The notes under the pieces are model-generated. The model had not been told where the DNA came from, searched no databases, and saw nothing but the letters and a program-made list of their open reading frames with translations. Made by a program: the position numbers and the translations under genes. 45,515 bases of DNA from Thermoflexibacter ruber (GTDB lineage Bacteria; Bacteroidota; Bacteroidia; Cytophagales; Thermoflexibacteraceae), in the NCBI RefSeq assembly GCF_900113045.1, contig NZ_FONY01000015.1, forward strand, positions 1-45,515. The letters run 5' to 3'. Shown here one piece after another: positions 8,193 to 15,962 of the stretch (position 1 is the stretch's first letter; the number at the start of each line of letters is the position of its first letter).

Positions 8193-9170
8193 TTATTTAT
8201 TTTTCATTTTTACTACAAGCACGGAGGCTACCTTTCGCAGACCTGTTTTATCCGATGGGCTGTTTATCACCTTGCCATTTACCCAGAAAGTAGAAGAACC
8301 TCCTCCGTCTAAGTTGATAGCCTCTTTTACTCCCAAACCAAGAAAAATATCTGCTAATTCCTCAAAAGTTACCCCTTCGCTTATTTCTTGCCTGCCATCT
8401 ACTACTAAAAAAATAACTTCTTGCCTATCACTGTAACCAACTGCTGTTCTGGGATTGATACCTGCTATTTGAGTAAAAAGTTCTTCCTTGTCAGTAATCC
8501 GTTTTTGATAATTCTCTACCAATACGGGACCTCCTCCCATAGCCTCTGTTACTTTCCACTTTTTCCGCTTAGAAGGTAATTTTGGAGTAGGTTGGCTTTG
8601 TTGAAAATCGTCAGTGATTGGATTGGGCGTTTGATAAAAATAATTTTTCCCCTTCTCCGCATACACCCAAGCAATGTCTGGCTTGCGTCCCCTCAATCCA
8701 AAAGCACTGCGCGTAGGATAGCAAATATGCGTATTGTTGCTTGCATCTTTTCGTGAAACTGCAAACTGATTCGTAGCAATAGTTTTCCCTTCGGAAACAA
8801 TCAAACTTACAGAAGAAAGTCCACCTTTGGCAGTATCTGGCTTAAAAGAAAAATAACCGCCATTAATAGCTAAAATAGCTTGGTTTTTTTGGGCTATCTC
8901 TGGAACTATCTCCAAGCCTTTGCCTTCCTGCGAAGCTATGCTTTTGATTTCCAAGTTTTTATCTTTCAAGTTAATTTTAGCCAAAACGATATGTACTTTT
9001 CTATTATTTGTAGGCAGATTGCCCTGATATTCAAAGATTTGGATAGAGGATGGCAAGTTTTGATAAATCTCAGTGCGTTCCTGCCAAGACAGTTTTACTT
9101 GGGCAAAAAGAACATGAATAGATAAAAGCCAAACAATCAATATTTTGCAAAATAGTAGTAGATATTTCAT
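8193..9170 (-). CDS. Phosphodiester glycosidase family protein (NAGPA domain), exported
   Basis: 325 residues from the ATG at 9170. The open frame runs back to 9281 but would overlap the terminator of the preceding gene, and only from 9170 does the protein begin with a signal peptide, ending near F-A-Q. The catalytic domain carries the family landmarks N-G-G-Y-F, G-G-G-P-V-L, G-I-N-P-R-T-A-V-G, F-L-V-V-D-G-R and N-L-D-G-G-G-S-S-T. Related enzymes remove GlcNAc from phosphodiesters (the mammalian uncovering enzyme) or act on bacterial envelope phosphoglycans. The substrate here is unknown. The product is probably periplasmic. Confidence 0.88.
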   Translation of the reverse strand: MKYLLLFCKILIVWLLSIHVLFAQVKLSWQERTEIYQNLPSSIQIFEYQGNLPTNNRKVHIVLAKINLKDKNLEIKSIASQEGKGLEIVPEIAQKNQAILAINGGYFSFKPDTAKGGLSSVSLIVSEGKTIATNQFAVSRKDASNNTHICYPTRSAFGLRGRKPDIAWVYAEKGKNYFYQTPNPITDDFQQSQPTPKLPSKRKKWKVTEAMGGGPVLVENYQKRITDKEELFTQIAGINPRTAVGYSDRQEVIFLVVDGRQEISEGVTFEELADIFLGLGVKEAINLDGGGSSTFWVNGKVINSPSDKTGLRKVASVLVVKMKNK

Positions 9171-9224
9171 TTGCTTACCTTTTATACTTTTTTTTGCAAG
9201 GTAAGTAATTCCTGAGAAAATAAA

Positions 9225-9251
9225 AAAGGCTTTACGTAAAGTAAAGCCTTT
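9225..9251 (-). terminator. Rho-independent terminator of the crystallin-like gene
   Basis: Eleven-base perfect arms AAAGGCTTTAC and GTAAAGCCTTT enclose a 5-nt loop. Read on the minus strand the hairpin is followed by a run of T, 20 nt beyond the stop of the beta/gamma-crystallin gene. It lies 55 nt upstream of the phosphodiester glycosidase start, so the two genes are probably separate units. Confidence 0.85.
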
Positions 9252-9270
9252 CAATACATCATTATAAAAC

Positions 9271-10983
9271 TTATTCTGCAAAATATGTCCAGTTGCCGTT
9301 GCGATTATTTAGTGTGAGAGAACGTCCGTTATTCTGCAAATTTACATCATATTCCATACCGCTATTATCCCTAATGCGATAGTAGCCCCGCTGATTATCC
9401 GCAGAAATTACTAAAACGTCTGTCCATGCGTTCATGCCACTTTGCGTTTGAATCTGTGATACACCACCACTATTAGCAATTCTAATGCGAAAATCTGTTC
9501 CGTTTTGAGTCATGCGGAAGGAACGATTAAAATTACTGTAAAATCCTGTGTTATTATTGGGGAAATTACTATTCGGCATATTATTATTTGGCAAATTATT
9601 ATTAGGAAAGCTATTATTACTGTTCCAATTATTGCCAAACTGATTGCCTGTAAAAATCACTTGTAAAGATACAGCGCGGTTGTCCCAGCCTATTCTGCTC
9701 AAATTATCTGTGTCTTGGGTAATATCTACGAAAGAACCCTGTCCATTTTCTCTTGAATACAGACGCACAGTGAAGCCCATAGGCACGCGGATAGAAGAAA
9801 TATCATAGTTCCCAACTTGCATACCGCTCAAGGTACCATAGTTGCCTTCTGGCAAACTCATCATTCTTCCTGCATAATTAGGAAGTTGGTAAAAGGTAAC
9901 TTGATTAGGATTCCAATTTTGATTGTTAGTGTTATTATTATTGAACTGTTGAGTAGGAGAAAGCCCACGAATGACTTGCAAAGACATAGCTCTATCGTTC
10001 CAACCCATGCTACTTAGGTCGTTTACATCGCCGGTAATGTCGACGGAAGCCCCTCGGAAATTGTCCTGCTCAAAGAGACGTACATAATAGCCTTGTGTAA
10101 CCCTTAGCGAGGTCAAATCATGTGCCAAGCCAAAGTCTTTAGTCAAATATCGCCCTTCGCCAAGTGCTTGATTCCTACCGTCAAAGTTACTATGTTGATA
10201 CAATAGAGCGATGCTTCCCGTATTGATATTAGATGGTGCATCACCTTTAAATACTTGGATAGAAGAAGTGATATTGTCCCACCTAAGCGTAGCAAGGTCG
10301 TTTACATCTGCTTTGATGTCAAGGGTACGACCGTCAAAATTTCCATGCTCAAAGAGCCTGACTGTATAGCCTTGGGGGACTTTGATAGAGCTAAGGGCAT
10401 CATTCCCAATAGTTAGTTGTCGGTCATTGTACCTACCCTCTGCAAGCACTTGCCCTTGTCCTTGAAAATTTTTATCTGCAAAAATAACAATGTCATTATC
10501 AGAATAATTGACTGAAGGCTTATTCCCCGCCCACCAAGGTTGATTGCCACCTCCTTGATTTTGTGATGTATTCCCAGAATTACTTGCAGGAGTAGAGGTA
10601 TTATTACTATTATTATTGGTAGTAGTAGGAGGAGAAGTGGTCTGATTATTTGTAATACTACGATTTTGCAAATCTATGACGCGAATAGATGAAATTCTAT
10701 CGCTCCAAAAATCCAAACTTGGAATACTGGTAGTAATCTCAAAGAAATCACCCTCAAAATTATCATTTTCAAAGACTATTAACTTAAATCCCTCAGGAAC
10801 TCTCACAGAAGAAATAGCATCATTGCCTACGCCAGCGAGGTCTGCACTGCGATAATCCCCTGCTTTGAGTGATTGGCTTTTGCCGCTAAAATGTGTGTTT
10901 TCGTACACCACAGGAGCTTGTGCTAAAATATTGTTTATCAGGCATGTGATACTGAGTACGGTAATCAGGAAAAATTTTTTCAT
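9271..10983 (-). CDS. Secreted beta/gamma-crystallin repeat protein
   Basis: 570 residues with a signal peptide ending about residue 22 (I-L-A-Q). Four beta/gamma-crystallin modules follow at roughly 25-104, 165-245, 256-338 and 364-445. Each has paired Greek-key motifs with F-E-N-x-N-F-x-G-x-x type cores. The calcium clamp (N/D)(N/D)xx(S/T)S is intact in several (N-D-A-I-S-S, S-D-R-I-S-S, N-D-A-L-S-S) and altered in others (A-H-D-L-T-S). An Asn/Thr/Ser-rich linker separates modules 1 and 2, and an Asn/Pro-rich linker precedes a C-terminal domain of about 90 residues that I do not recognise. It is likely a calcium-binding extracellular or periplasmic structural protein. There is no type IX sorting domain. 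It has its own promoter and terminator. Confidence 0.87.
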   Translation of the reverse strand: MKKFFLITVLSITCLINNILAQAPVVYENTHFSGKSQSLKAGDYRSADLAGVGNDAISSVRVPEGFKLIVFENDNFEGDFFEITTSIPSLDFWSDRISSIRVIDLQNRSITNNQTTSPPTTTNNNSNNTSTPASNSGNTSQNQGGGNQPWWAGNKPSVNYSDNDIVIFADKNFQGQGQVLAEGRYNDRQLTIGNDALSSIKVPQGYTVRLFEHGNFDGRTLDIKADVNDLATLRWDNITSSIQVFKGDAPSNINTGSIALLYQHSNFDGRNQALGEGRYLTKDFGLAHDLTSLRVTQGYYVRLFEQDNFRGASVDITGDVNDLSSMGWNDRAMSLQVIRGLSPTQQFNNNNTNNQNWNPNQVTFYQLPNYAGRMMSLPEGNYGTLSGMQVGNYDISSIRVPMGFTVRLYSRENGQGSFVDITQDTDNLSRIGWDNRAVSLQVIFTGNQFGNNWNSNNSFPNNNLPNNNMPNSNFPNNNTGFYSNFNRSFRMTQNGTDFRIRIANSGGVSQIQTQSGMNAWTDVLVISADNQRGYYRIRDNSGMEYDVNLQNNGRSLTLNNRNGNWTYFAE

Positions 10984-11016
10984 AAGTGTAAGTGTTTGGT
11001 TTGTCTAATAACCTTA

Positions 11017-11052
11017 CAAAAAATATACAATTCATACTTAATAAATTGCAAA
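11017..11052 (-). promoter_or_regulatory. Bacteroidota-type promoter for the crystallin-like gene
   Basis: On the minus strand TTTG (11052-11049) is followed by a 21-nt spacer and TATATTTTTTG (11027-11017), close to the TTTG/TAnnTTTG consensus but with extra T residues in the -7 element. It predicts a leader of about 25-30 nt before the ATG at 10983. Confidence 0.5.
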
Positions 11053-11120
11053 TATGACTTAACGAAATGTTAATAATCATATTGAAGGCATACAAGCAAG
11101 TTTTTGAAACAGATTTTTTT

Positions 11121-11414
11121 TCATACTTGCTCTTGCTTCATACTTGACATAAAGGTTTCACTTTGAGCTTTAGCATATTGCTGCTTGTTTTGAGGAGAAC
11201 TTAGCCAGTAATCAATGAGATAATGTTTGTGTTGTGATTGGATTTGGAAAAGTTTGTCCAAGTAGCTTTTTCTTGTCTTTACTTTTTCAATATACGGGGG
11301 ACGTATATTTTGTACTTCTAAAGCAGTGATAAACTGTCCAGCGCTATTTTTAAAAACGACGGTTACATTGCGTTTCTCAAGCAAGTTTTCAGAGATTTGG
11401 TGTAAATTTTTCAT
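11121..11414 (-). CDS. Hypothetical protein, 97 residues
   Basis: A short soluble protein with no signal peptide or membrane helix. It starts M-K-N-L-H-Q-I-S-E-N-L-L-E-K-R, has a beta-rich first half (V-T-V-V-F-K-N-S-A-G-Q-F-I) and a Gln/Lys-rich helical second half. I do not recognise a family. Its 5' side faces the 280-nt AT-rich region shared with the divergent XRE regulator at 11695, so regulation by that protein is possible. Confidence 0.55.
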   Translation of the reverse strand: MKNLHQISENLLEKRNVTVVFKNSAGQFITALEVQNIRPPYIEKVKTRKSYLDKLFQIQSQHKHYLIDYWLSSPQNKQQYAKAQSETFMSSMKQEQV

Positions 11415-11512
11415 ATAGAATAAAAGTTTTAGATTTATTTAAACAAGATTTCAAAAGAATAACTACTTTATTATCAATTTTTTTGCTAACTTGCATTGCC
11501 AAATCAGACATA

Positions 11513-11632
11513 TTTTAAAAGTTTTGCTTCTATTTAAAAGCCAAACTATTTTGTAGCTAAATTTTAAAAGTAAAACTGTTTTGTTTTCTGTTGGTGATGC
11601 AATATTAAAAGTATTTGTTTTAATTATAAAAG
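11513..11632. promoter_or_regulatory. Cluster of five TAAAAG motifs upstream of XRE gene
   Basis: TAAAAG begins at 11516, 11535, 11565, 11606 and 11627, spaced 19, 30, 41 and 21 nt, which are close to whole helical turns. The cluster occupies most of the 280-nt divergent region between the 97-residue hypothetical protein and the XRE regulator. It may be a multi-site operator or phased A-tracts producing curved DNA. The base composition is very AT-rich, so chance clustering must be weighed. Confidence 0.35.
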
Positions 11633-11694
11633 AATTTTAAAATTATTTCTTTTATTTAGAATAAATCTTCATTTTTGTAAAAAGAAAAACTTTT

Positions 11695-12045
11695 ATGGAC
11701 GACTTAAAAGAGATACTCGAGCTTATTAGAGAAAAAAGAAAAGAAAGAGGGATTACGCAGGCAGATATGGCGGCAAAGTTGGGCATTTCTCAAAGTGCGT
11801 ACAAAGATATTGAAATAGGTAAAACAGACCTAAAAGTCAGAACTTTACAGCAAATAGCCGATATTCTTGGGATTGATTTATTTGCAAAGAAAAGTAGTAA
11901 TAAGGAGCAGTCATTGATTGCCATCAATCCAGAAAATATTTACAGGGACATCAACGAACTGAAACGCAACCAAGAGGAGATGAAAAATGAGCTTAATCAA
12001 AAATTAGACGAGATTCTTAATTTTTTTGGCAAAAAGAAAAAGTAA
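11695..12045 (+). CDS. XRE-family transcriptional regulator
   Basis: 116 residues. The HTH_3 domain (about 8-62) has R-G-I-T-Q-A-D-M-A-A-K-L-G-I-S-Q-S-A-Y as the recognition region and an I-G-K-T-D-L turn. After it come a linker and a charged helical tail (about 85-116) predicted to form a coiled coil for dimerisation. The architecture matches the second XRE gene at 15963. It probably binds the TAAAAG-rich DNA immediately upstream (autoregulation), which is an inference. A terminator follows 9 nt after its stop. Confidence 0.9.
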   Translation: MDDLKEILELIREKRKERGITQADMAAKLGISQSAYKDIEIGKTDLKVRTLQQIADILGIDLFAKKSSNKEQSLIAINPENIYRDINELKRNQEEMKNELNQKLDEILNFFGKKKK

Positions 12046-12054
12046 ACAAAAAAA

Positions 12055-12082
12055 CCTTACCTTTTTGTGCATAAAAGTAAGG
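12055..12082. terminator. Bidirectional terminator between XRE and siaC-like genes
   Basis: CCTTAC (12055-12060) pairs with GTAAGG (12077-12082), extended inward by C/T-rich and AAAA bases that can also pair. The hairpin lies between two convergent genes and is flanked by an A-run on the left, which would be a T-run for minus-strand transcripts. Confidence 0.6.
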
Positions 12083-12107
12083 CTCTTAGAGAGTTAAAAT
12101 TCGCTTA

Positions 12108-12491
12108 TTAAAAGGTAACCAGATTAATACTTACATCTGCATCTAAACTCAAATCTTCTACTTCCATTTTCATATCATCGTCCCATTCATGGTAAAACCA
12201 ATTAATCTGAGCATGTCCTCCTTCTTGTTGATAGTTTTTGAGTAACCTAAGAATTTCCAGAATCGCTTTTGAAGATGCTGTGTTGAAATAAGTAAGTTTA
12301 CAGTTAAAAATAATAGGTTTTTTCTCCTCATTGATGTATTGTGTAAGCCAGTCTATGAGTTTTTGGTAAAATTCAAAAGTTTCCTCTAAATATGACTCCC
12401 CTGCTATCTCGCAAATACCCGTTTCCGCATTAAAATTAACTGTTGGTATAAAAAATTCGGTTTTTTCTCCTTTTATTTCAATATTTCCCAT
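12108..12491 (-). CDS. siaC: SiaC-type regulatory phosphoprotein (DUF1987)
   Basis: 127 residues. The family pattern is clear: a T-x-F-F-I-P-T-V-x-F-N beginning, G-I-C-E-I-A-G-E-S-Y-L-E-E, then Y-F-N-T-A-S-S-K-A-I with T71 as the probable phospho-acceptor, matching the threonine phosphorylated in Pseudomonas SiaC. In Pseudomonas, unphosphorylated SiaC activates the diguanylate cyclase SiaD, SiaB phosphorylates SiaC and the phosphatase SiaA reverses this. Here the gene follows a SiaB-like kinase gene by 15 nt, so they are almost surely co-transcribed. No SiaA-like phosphatase or GGDEF protein is in the window, so the output of the switch is unknown. Confidence 0.88.
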   Translation of the reverse strand: MGNIEIKGEKTEFFIPTVNFNAETGICEIAGESYLEETFEFYQKLIDWLTQYINEEKKPIIFNCKLTYFNTASSKAILEILRLLKNYQQEGGHAQINWFYHEWDDDMKMEVEDLSLDADVSINLVTF

Positions 12492-12506
12492 AGATTTTAT
12501 GATTAG

Positions 12507-13079
12507 TTATTCAGATTCAGCTTTACTTTGCTTAGACACTTCAACGGAAATGATAAAGTATGAAAACTCTTCGTTAATAGGTGTAACCTCCACGCTCAAA
12601 GGATTTTGGGCTTTAATAGCTATATCTACTAAACCAATATTTGCTCCTTTGTGTCCTTCTCTTCGAGGCAGATTTCGCAAATCTCTTTTCAACTTTCTCA
12701 AGCCCTCAATATCCAACTCGTTCACTGTATTGCACTTGTCTATGATTTCGGGAACGTCCTCATTTCGAATCAAATTGCCAGATACAAGCGTAAAATGGTC
12801 TTCTGACTCACTGAGTTGAAAAGTCCCGTTTCCGGACTTTTTGAGTTGATTTTCTCCAAAAACATTGCGCTCATCCGAGTGGTGTGCAATATTTTGTGCA
12901 AGTTCTATAAAAATAGAAAAGATTTTTTTGCTTGTAAGCGGGTCTTTGTCAAACCTTGCTTTGATGTCTTCACTAATCTTTGCCAAAATAGTTTCCATGA
13001 AGGGACCTTTGTAATAGATAATTACATTGTTCTCCTCGAAATCCATATAATAGTCAAAGATATTGATTCCCTTACCCAT
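12507..13079 (-). CDS. siaB: SiaB-type protein kinase (DUF6272), GHKL-like
   Basis: 190 residues if started at the ATG at 13079. An upstream GTG at 13160 in the same frame would add 27 residues, but they look unlike the family and a TAAAATTTG box sits right against that GTG, so the ATG is preferred. The N-box of the ATPase fold is F-I-E-L-A-Q-N-I-A-H-H-S, and a later G-A-N-I-G-L-V-D-I-A segment corresponds to the ATP-lid region. It is predicted to phosphorylate the SiaC homologue encoded 15 nt downstream. It is the first gene of this two-gene unit. The family call comes from motif pattern and gene order together. Confidence 0.8.
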   Translation of the reverse strand: MGKGINIFDYYMDFEENNVIIYYKGPFMETILAKISEDIKARFDKDPLTSKKIFSIFIELAQNIAHHSDERNVFGENQLKKSGNGTFQLSESEDHFTLVSGNLIRNEDVPEIIDKCNTVNELDIEGLRKLKRDLRNLPRREGHKGANIGLVDIAIKAQNPLSVEVTPINEEFSYFIISVEVSKQSKAESE

Positions 13080-13423
13080 ATTCTTTGGCAGATTTTTAGT
13101 CAATTGAATTTCTAAAAAATAAGACTTAGATGAACGTATCTTTTTAACCACTGTCGGCACAAATTTTATGTTTCGGCTTTTATAACATTTCTACTTCGAC
13201 TCTGCTAAGAGAAAGATAAAACAGTATATAAGAGGTTATGCGGGGTAAAATAAAGAATATTTATTTTGATATGCAAAAATTAGGCAAAAAATATAATTTG
13301 CTTGCACTTAATCAAAGATTGATAGACAAATTTGGGGGTAGGAGGCAAGAGAGATACTAAGCAGTTTTGCTGAACCATAGCGCAAGCATGAATCAACGCT
13401 AAAATCAGCAAATAAAGAGCTAC

Positions 13424-13639
13424 TTACATCATCAATATCAATAAAAAGAAGCAACTTACAGCTATTACTGCAATAATCATCAGTGTGTCTGTAAAAGTAA
13501 TATTTTTGGATTTACTTTGACCATGCACACTTTGTAATGGAGTAATGTGCTGATTTTCATTGCTAAAATTCACCAATTCAGAAAATTCTACAGGACTAAT
13601 TTCTCTATCAAGCATGTATCGTATCATCCTTCGTTTCAT
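13424..13639 (-). CDS. Small protein with C-terminal membrane anchor
   Basis: 71 residues. It has a basic N-terminus (M-K-R-R-M-I-R-Y-M), a polar middle and a C-terminal hydrophobic stretch (T-L-M-I-I-A-V-I-A-V-S-C-F-F-L-L-I-L-M-M) ending the protein, as in tail-anchored proteins. No family is recognised. It is flanked by 263 nt and 342 nt of AT-rich DNA and stands alone. Being short, it could be spurious, but the well-formed amphipathic-plus-TM layout argues for a real gene. Confidence 0.45.
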   Translation of the reverse strand: MKRRMIRYMLDREISPVEFSELVNFSNENQHITPLQSVHGQSKSKNITFTDTLMIIAVIAVSCFFLLILMM

Positions 13640-13981
13640 ATCCTTTGACTGTTTTAATGTGGCAAATGTTATCTTTTATTCTACTAACGTAAAATTATTG
13701 TTTTTAGTATTATTTTAATAAAAAATTGTCTTTTTCTTAGAAAACATTAAGTAAGAAAATAGCTACTTTTTTATTTTTAATGTAGAAAATTTATTTGTCT
13801 TTTTGGGTAGCCTACAAATGGATTCTATATAGGGCTTGATTATAAATAGCTTAACTATAATTTTTTTGCTTTCATATAATAAAATTTTGTTTAATACAAG
13901 GCTAAGATTTGATAGAGATTTTATCATTCTAAAAAAATGAAACCAAAAATCAATAAAAATATATAACTTTGTAGGAAAAGA
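13640..13981. other. AT-rich intergenic region before the methyltransferase
   Basis: This stretch of 342 nt is very AT-rich and contains no plausible gene. The only recognisable element is the promoter -7 box near its right end. No repeats longer than simple A/T runs were noticed. Confidence 0.5.
13964..13971 (+). promoter_or_regulatory. -7 box (TAACTTTG) before the DNA methyltransferase gene
   Basis: A perfect match to the Bacteroidota TAnnTTTG -7 element. No good TTTG is found about 20 nt upstream. Its closeness to the first ATG (13982) would give a nearly leaderless message, or else translation starts at a later ATG such as 14021. Confidence 0.45.
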
Positions 13982-14806
13982 ATGAATGCAATGCTTGATA
14001 ATACTGTTTTAGATAAATTGATGATAAACGAAGCCTATTTTACTCATAAGCATATACAACTTTTTCAGGATAGCTGTTTGAAAACCAATCTTTTTGATAA
14101 AGATTTTGTTGATTTAACCGTTACTTCTCCACCTTATAATGTCGGAATTGAGTATAACTCTAATGATGATGAATTAAACTATGAACAATATTTAGATTTT
14201 TCTGAAAAATGGCTATCCAATTGCTTCTATTGGACAAAACCACAAGGGCGTTTGGTGATGAACATACCTCTAGACAAAAATAAAGGTGGGCAGCGTGCAG
14301 TAGGGGCAGATTTGACAAAAATAGCTCAAAAAATAGGTTGGCAGTATCATTCTACTATTATTTGGAATGAAGGGAATATTTCACGTAGAACAGCTTGGGG
14401 TTCTTGGCTTTCTGCGGCAGCTCCTTATGTGATTGCTCCTGTAGAGTTGATTGTGGTGCTTTATAAAGGCGACTGGAAAAAAACGAATGGTTCAAAAATC
14501 TCAGATATTACCAAAGAGGAGTTTATGACTTGGACAAATGGAGTTTGGACGTTTAACGGGGAAAGCAAGAAAAGAATAGGACACCCTGCTCCTTTTCCAA
14601 GAGAATTGCCTCGTAGAGCTATCAAGTTATTTAGTTTTGTAGGTGATACCATTTTTGACCCTTTTTGTGGAAGTGGAACTACCTTAATTGAAGCAGAATT
14701 GCTAAATAGAGTTGGGGTAGGAGTGGAGATAGATGCTAATTATTGTGAATTAGCTAAAAATAGAATTTTAAAAGAAGTAGAAAAGATAGAAGCTTTTATC
14801 AACTAA
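13982..14806 (+). CDS. Orphan DNA methyltransferase (N6-adenine or N4-cytosine, beta order)
   Basis: 274 residues. Catalytic motif IV is T48-S-P-P-Y-N53. The SAM-binding motif I is near the C-terminus (D226-P-F-C-G-S-G-T-T), so motif IV precedes motif I, the beta arrangement. The intervening region contains W-N-E-G-N-I-S-R-R-T-A-W-G-S-W and F-P-R-E-L-P-R-R-A-I, typical of small type II-like methyltransferases. The motif TSPPY does not separate N6-adenine from N4-cytosine specificity. No restriction endonuclease gene is adjacent, so it is solitary in this window. The conserved region begins near residue 22, so ATG codons at 13991 or 14021 are also possible starts. A DUF3179 gene follows after 12 nt. 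Confidence 0.88.
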   Translation: MNAMLDNTVLDKLMINEAYFTHKHIQLFQDSCLKTNLFDKDFVDLTVTSPPYNVGIEYNSNDDELNYEQYLDFSEKWLSNCFYWTKPQGRLVMNIPLDKNKGGQRAVGADLTKIAQKIGWQYHSTIIWNEGNISRRTAWGSWLSAAAPYVIAPVELIVVLYKGDWKKTNGSKISDITKEEFMTWTNGVWTFNGESKKRIGHPAPFPRELPRRAIKLFSFVGDTIFDPFCGSGTTLIEAELLNRVGVGVEIDANYCELAKNRILKEVEKIEAFIN

Positions 14807-14818
14807 CTCCTCACGAAA

Positions 14819-15958
14819 ATGAAAAAATTATTTTATCTCGGTGCAGTAGGGCTAATACTTTTTGAAATGGGCAATGTCTATTTCATTATGCCCCTTCCCG
14901 GAAGTCAAGAAATGAATAGCATAGACATCGCTTATTTTTTGCATACTTGGCGGTGGATTTTTCGTAGTCTTTTTACTGTTACCCTCTTTTTAGGGCTAAA
15001 AAATGCCTTGACTGCGAATAAGGTCTTCCCTACGATATTATTAGTAGGGATAGCTGTGGTTGCTTATTTTACCAATTTTAAAATGGCGGCAGACGTGATG
15101 TTTTACCAACCCTCCACCTTGCAACTCAGAGCCGTAGGAGAAAGCGAGATTGCCGATGACAAGTTGGTCATTGGGATAGCGCACAATGGACAGGCAAAGG
15201 CGTATCCTATTCAGTTTTTGGGCTATCACCACCAAGTCAGGGACAGCATAGGGGGGAAGCCCGTAATGATAACTTACTGCACAGTTTGCAGAACAGGCAG
15301 AGTATTTGAGCCTGTGGTCAATGGAAAAGCAGAGGAATTTCGCTTGGTAGGCATGGACCATTTTAACGCCATGTTTGAGGATAAAACCACCAAAAGCTGG
15401 TGGCAACAGGCTACGGGAGAGGCAGTTGCGGGAAAGTTAAAAGGCAGTATGTTAGTAGAGTTTCCTTCTTACCAAACTACTTTAAAAAAATGGAAAGAAC
15501 TGCACCCTTATACTTGGGTCATGCAAGCAGACCCCAAGTTCCAAGTAGAATACGACAGCATGAAAACCTATGAAAAAGGCAGATTGACAGGCAAACTCAC
15601 GCGCAGGGACACAAGCTCTTGGCAAGCAAAATCTTGGGTAGTAGGGGTAGAAGTAGGGCAGGAGAGTAAGGCTTACGATTGGAATAGCTTGCAAAAAGAA
15701 AAAATAATCTATGATGAGTTGGGCAATCAACCTATTGTGATTATTCTTTCCCAAGACGGCAGTAGTTTCATTGCCTTGCAAAGAACAGACAAAATGCAGA
15801 AATTTACTATACAAAATGATACTTTAGTGAGCCAAGAAAATCTGTATAACTTCTTAGGGAAATCGCTCAATCCTTCATTCCCAGATTTGAAAAAACTAAA
15901 CGCTTACCAAGAATACTGGCACAGTTGGCAAACTTTTCACCCTAAGACTAAGAGGTAA
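14819..15958 (+). CDS. DUF3179 domain membrane protein
   Basis: 379 residues. Three hydrophobic segments occupy the first 95 residues (about 4-24, 45-62, 70-86). The following globular part carries the DUF3179 hallmarks: A-Y-P-I-Q-F-L-G-Y-H-H-Q-V, then M-I-T-Y-C-T-V-C-R-T-G-R-V-F with a CxxC pair, and D-K-T-T-K-S-W-W-Q-Q-A-T-G. The biochemical function of the domain is not established to my knowledge. The CxxC and exported location suggest metal or redox chemistry, which is speculative. It is 12 nt downstream of the methyltransferase and probably co-transcribed with it, though no functional link is evident. It converges on the XRE gene, with a 4-nt gap. Confidence 0.85.
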   Translation: MKKLFYLGAVGLILFEMGNVYFIMPLPGSQEMNSIDIAYFLHTWRWIFRSLFTVTLFLGLKNALTANKVFPTILLVGIAVVAYFTNFKMAADVMFYQPSTLQLRAVGESEIADDKLVIGIAHNGQAKAYPIQFLGYHHQVRDSIGGKPVMITYCTVCRTGRVFEPVVNGKAEEFRLVGMDHFNAMFEDKTTKSWWQQATGEAVAGKLKGSMLVEFPSYQTTLKKWKELHPYTWVMQADPKFQVEYDSMKTYEKGRLTGKLTRRDTSSWQAKSWVVGVEVGQESKAYDWNSLQKEKIIYDELGNQPIVIILSQDGSSFIALQRTDKMQKFTIQNDTLVSQENLYNFLGKSLNPSFPDLKKLNAYQEYWHSWQTFHPKTKR

Positions 15959-15962
15959 AAGG

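Noticed and set aside
13080-13160. SiaB-like protein starting at GTG 13160
   Set aside because: The added residues do not look like the family, and a TAAAATTTG promoter-like box abuts the GTG. It remains possible but less likely.
13247-13267. AAAATAAA/TTTATTTT inverted pair as a terminator
   Set aside because: The stem is purely A/T and lies in AT-rich DNA, so pairing is likely by chance.
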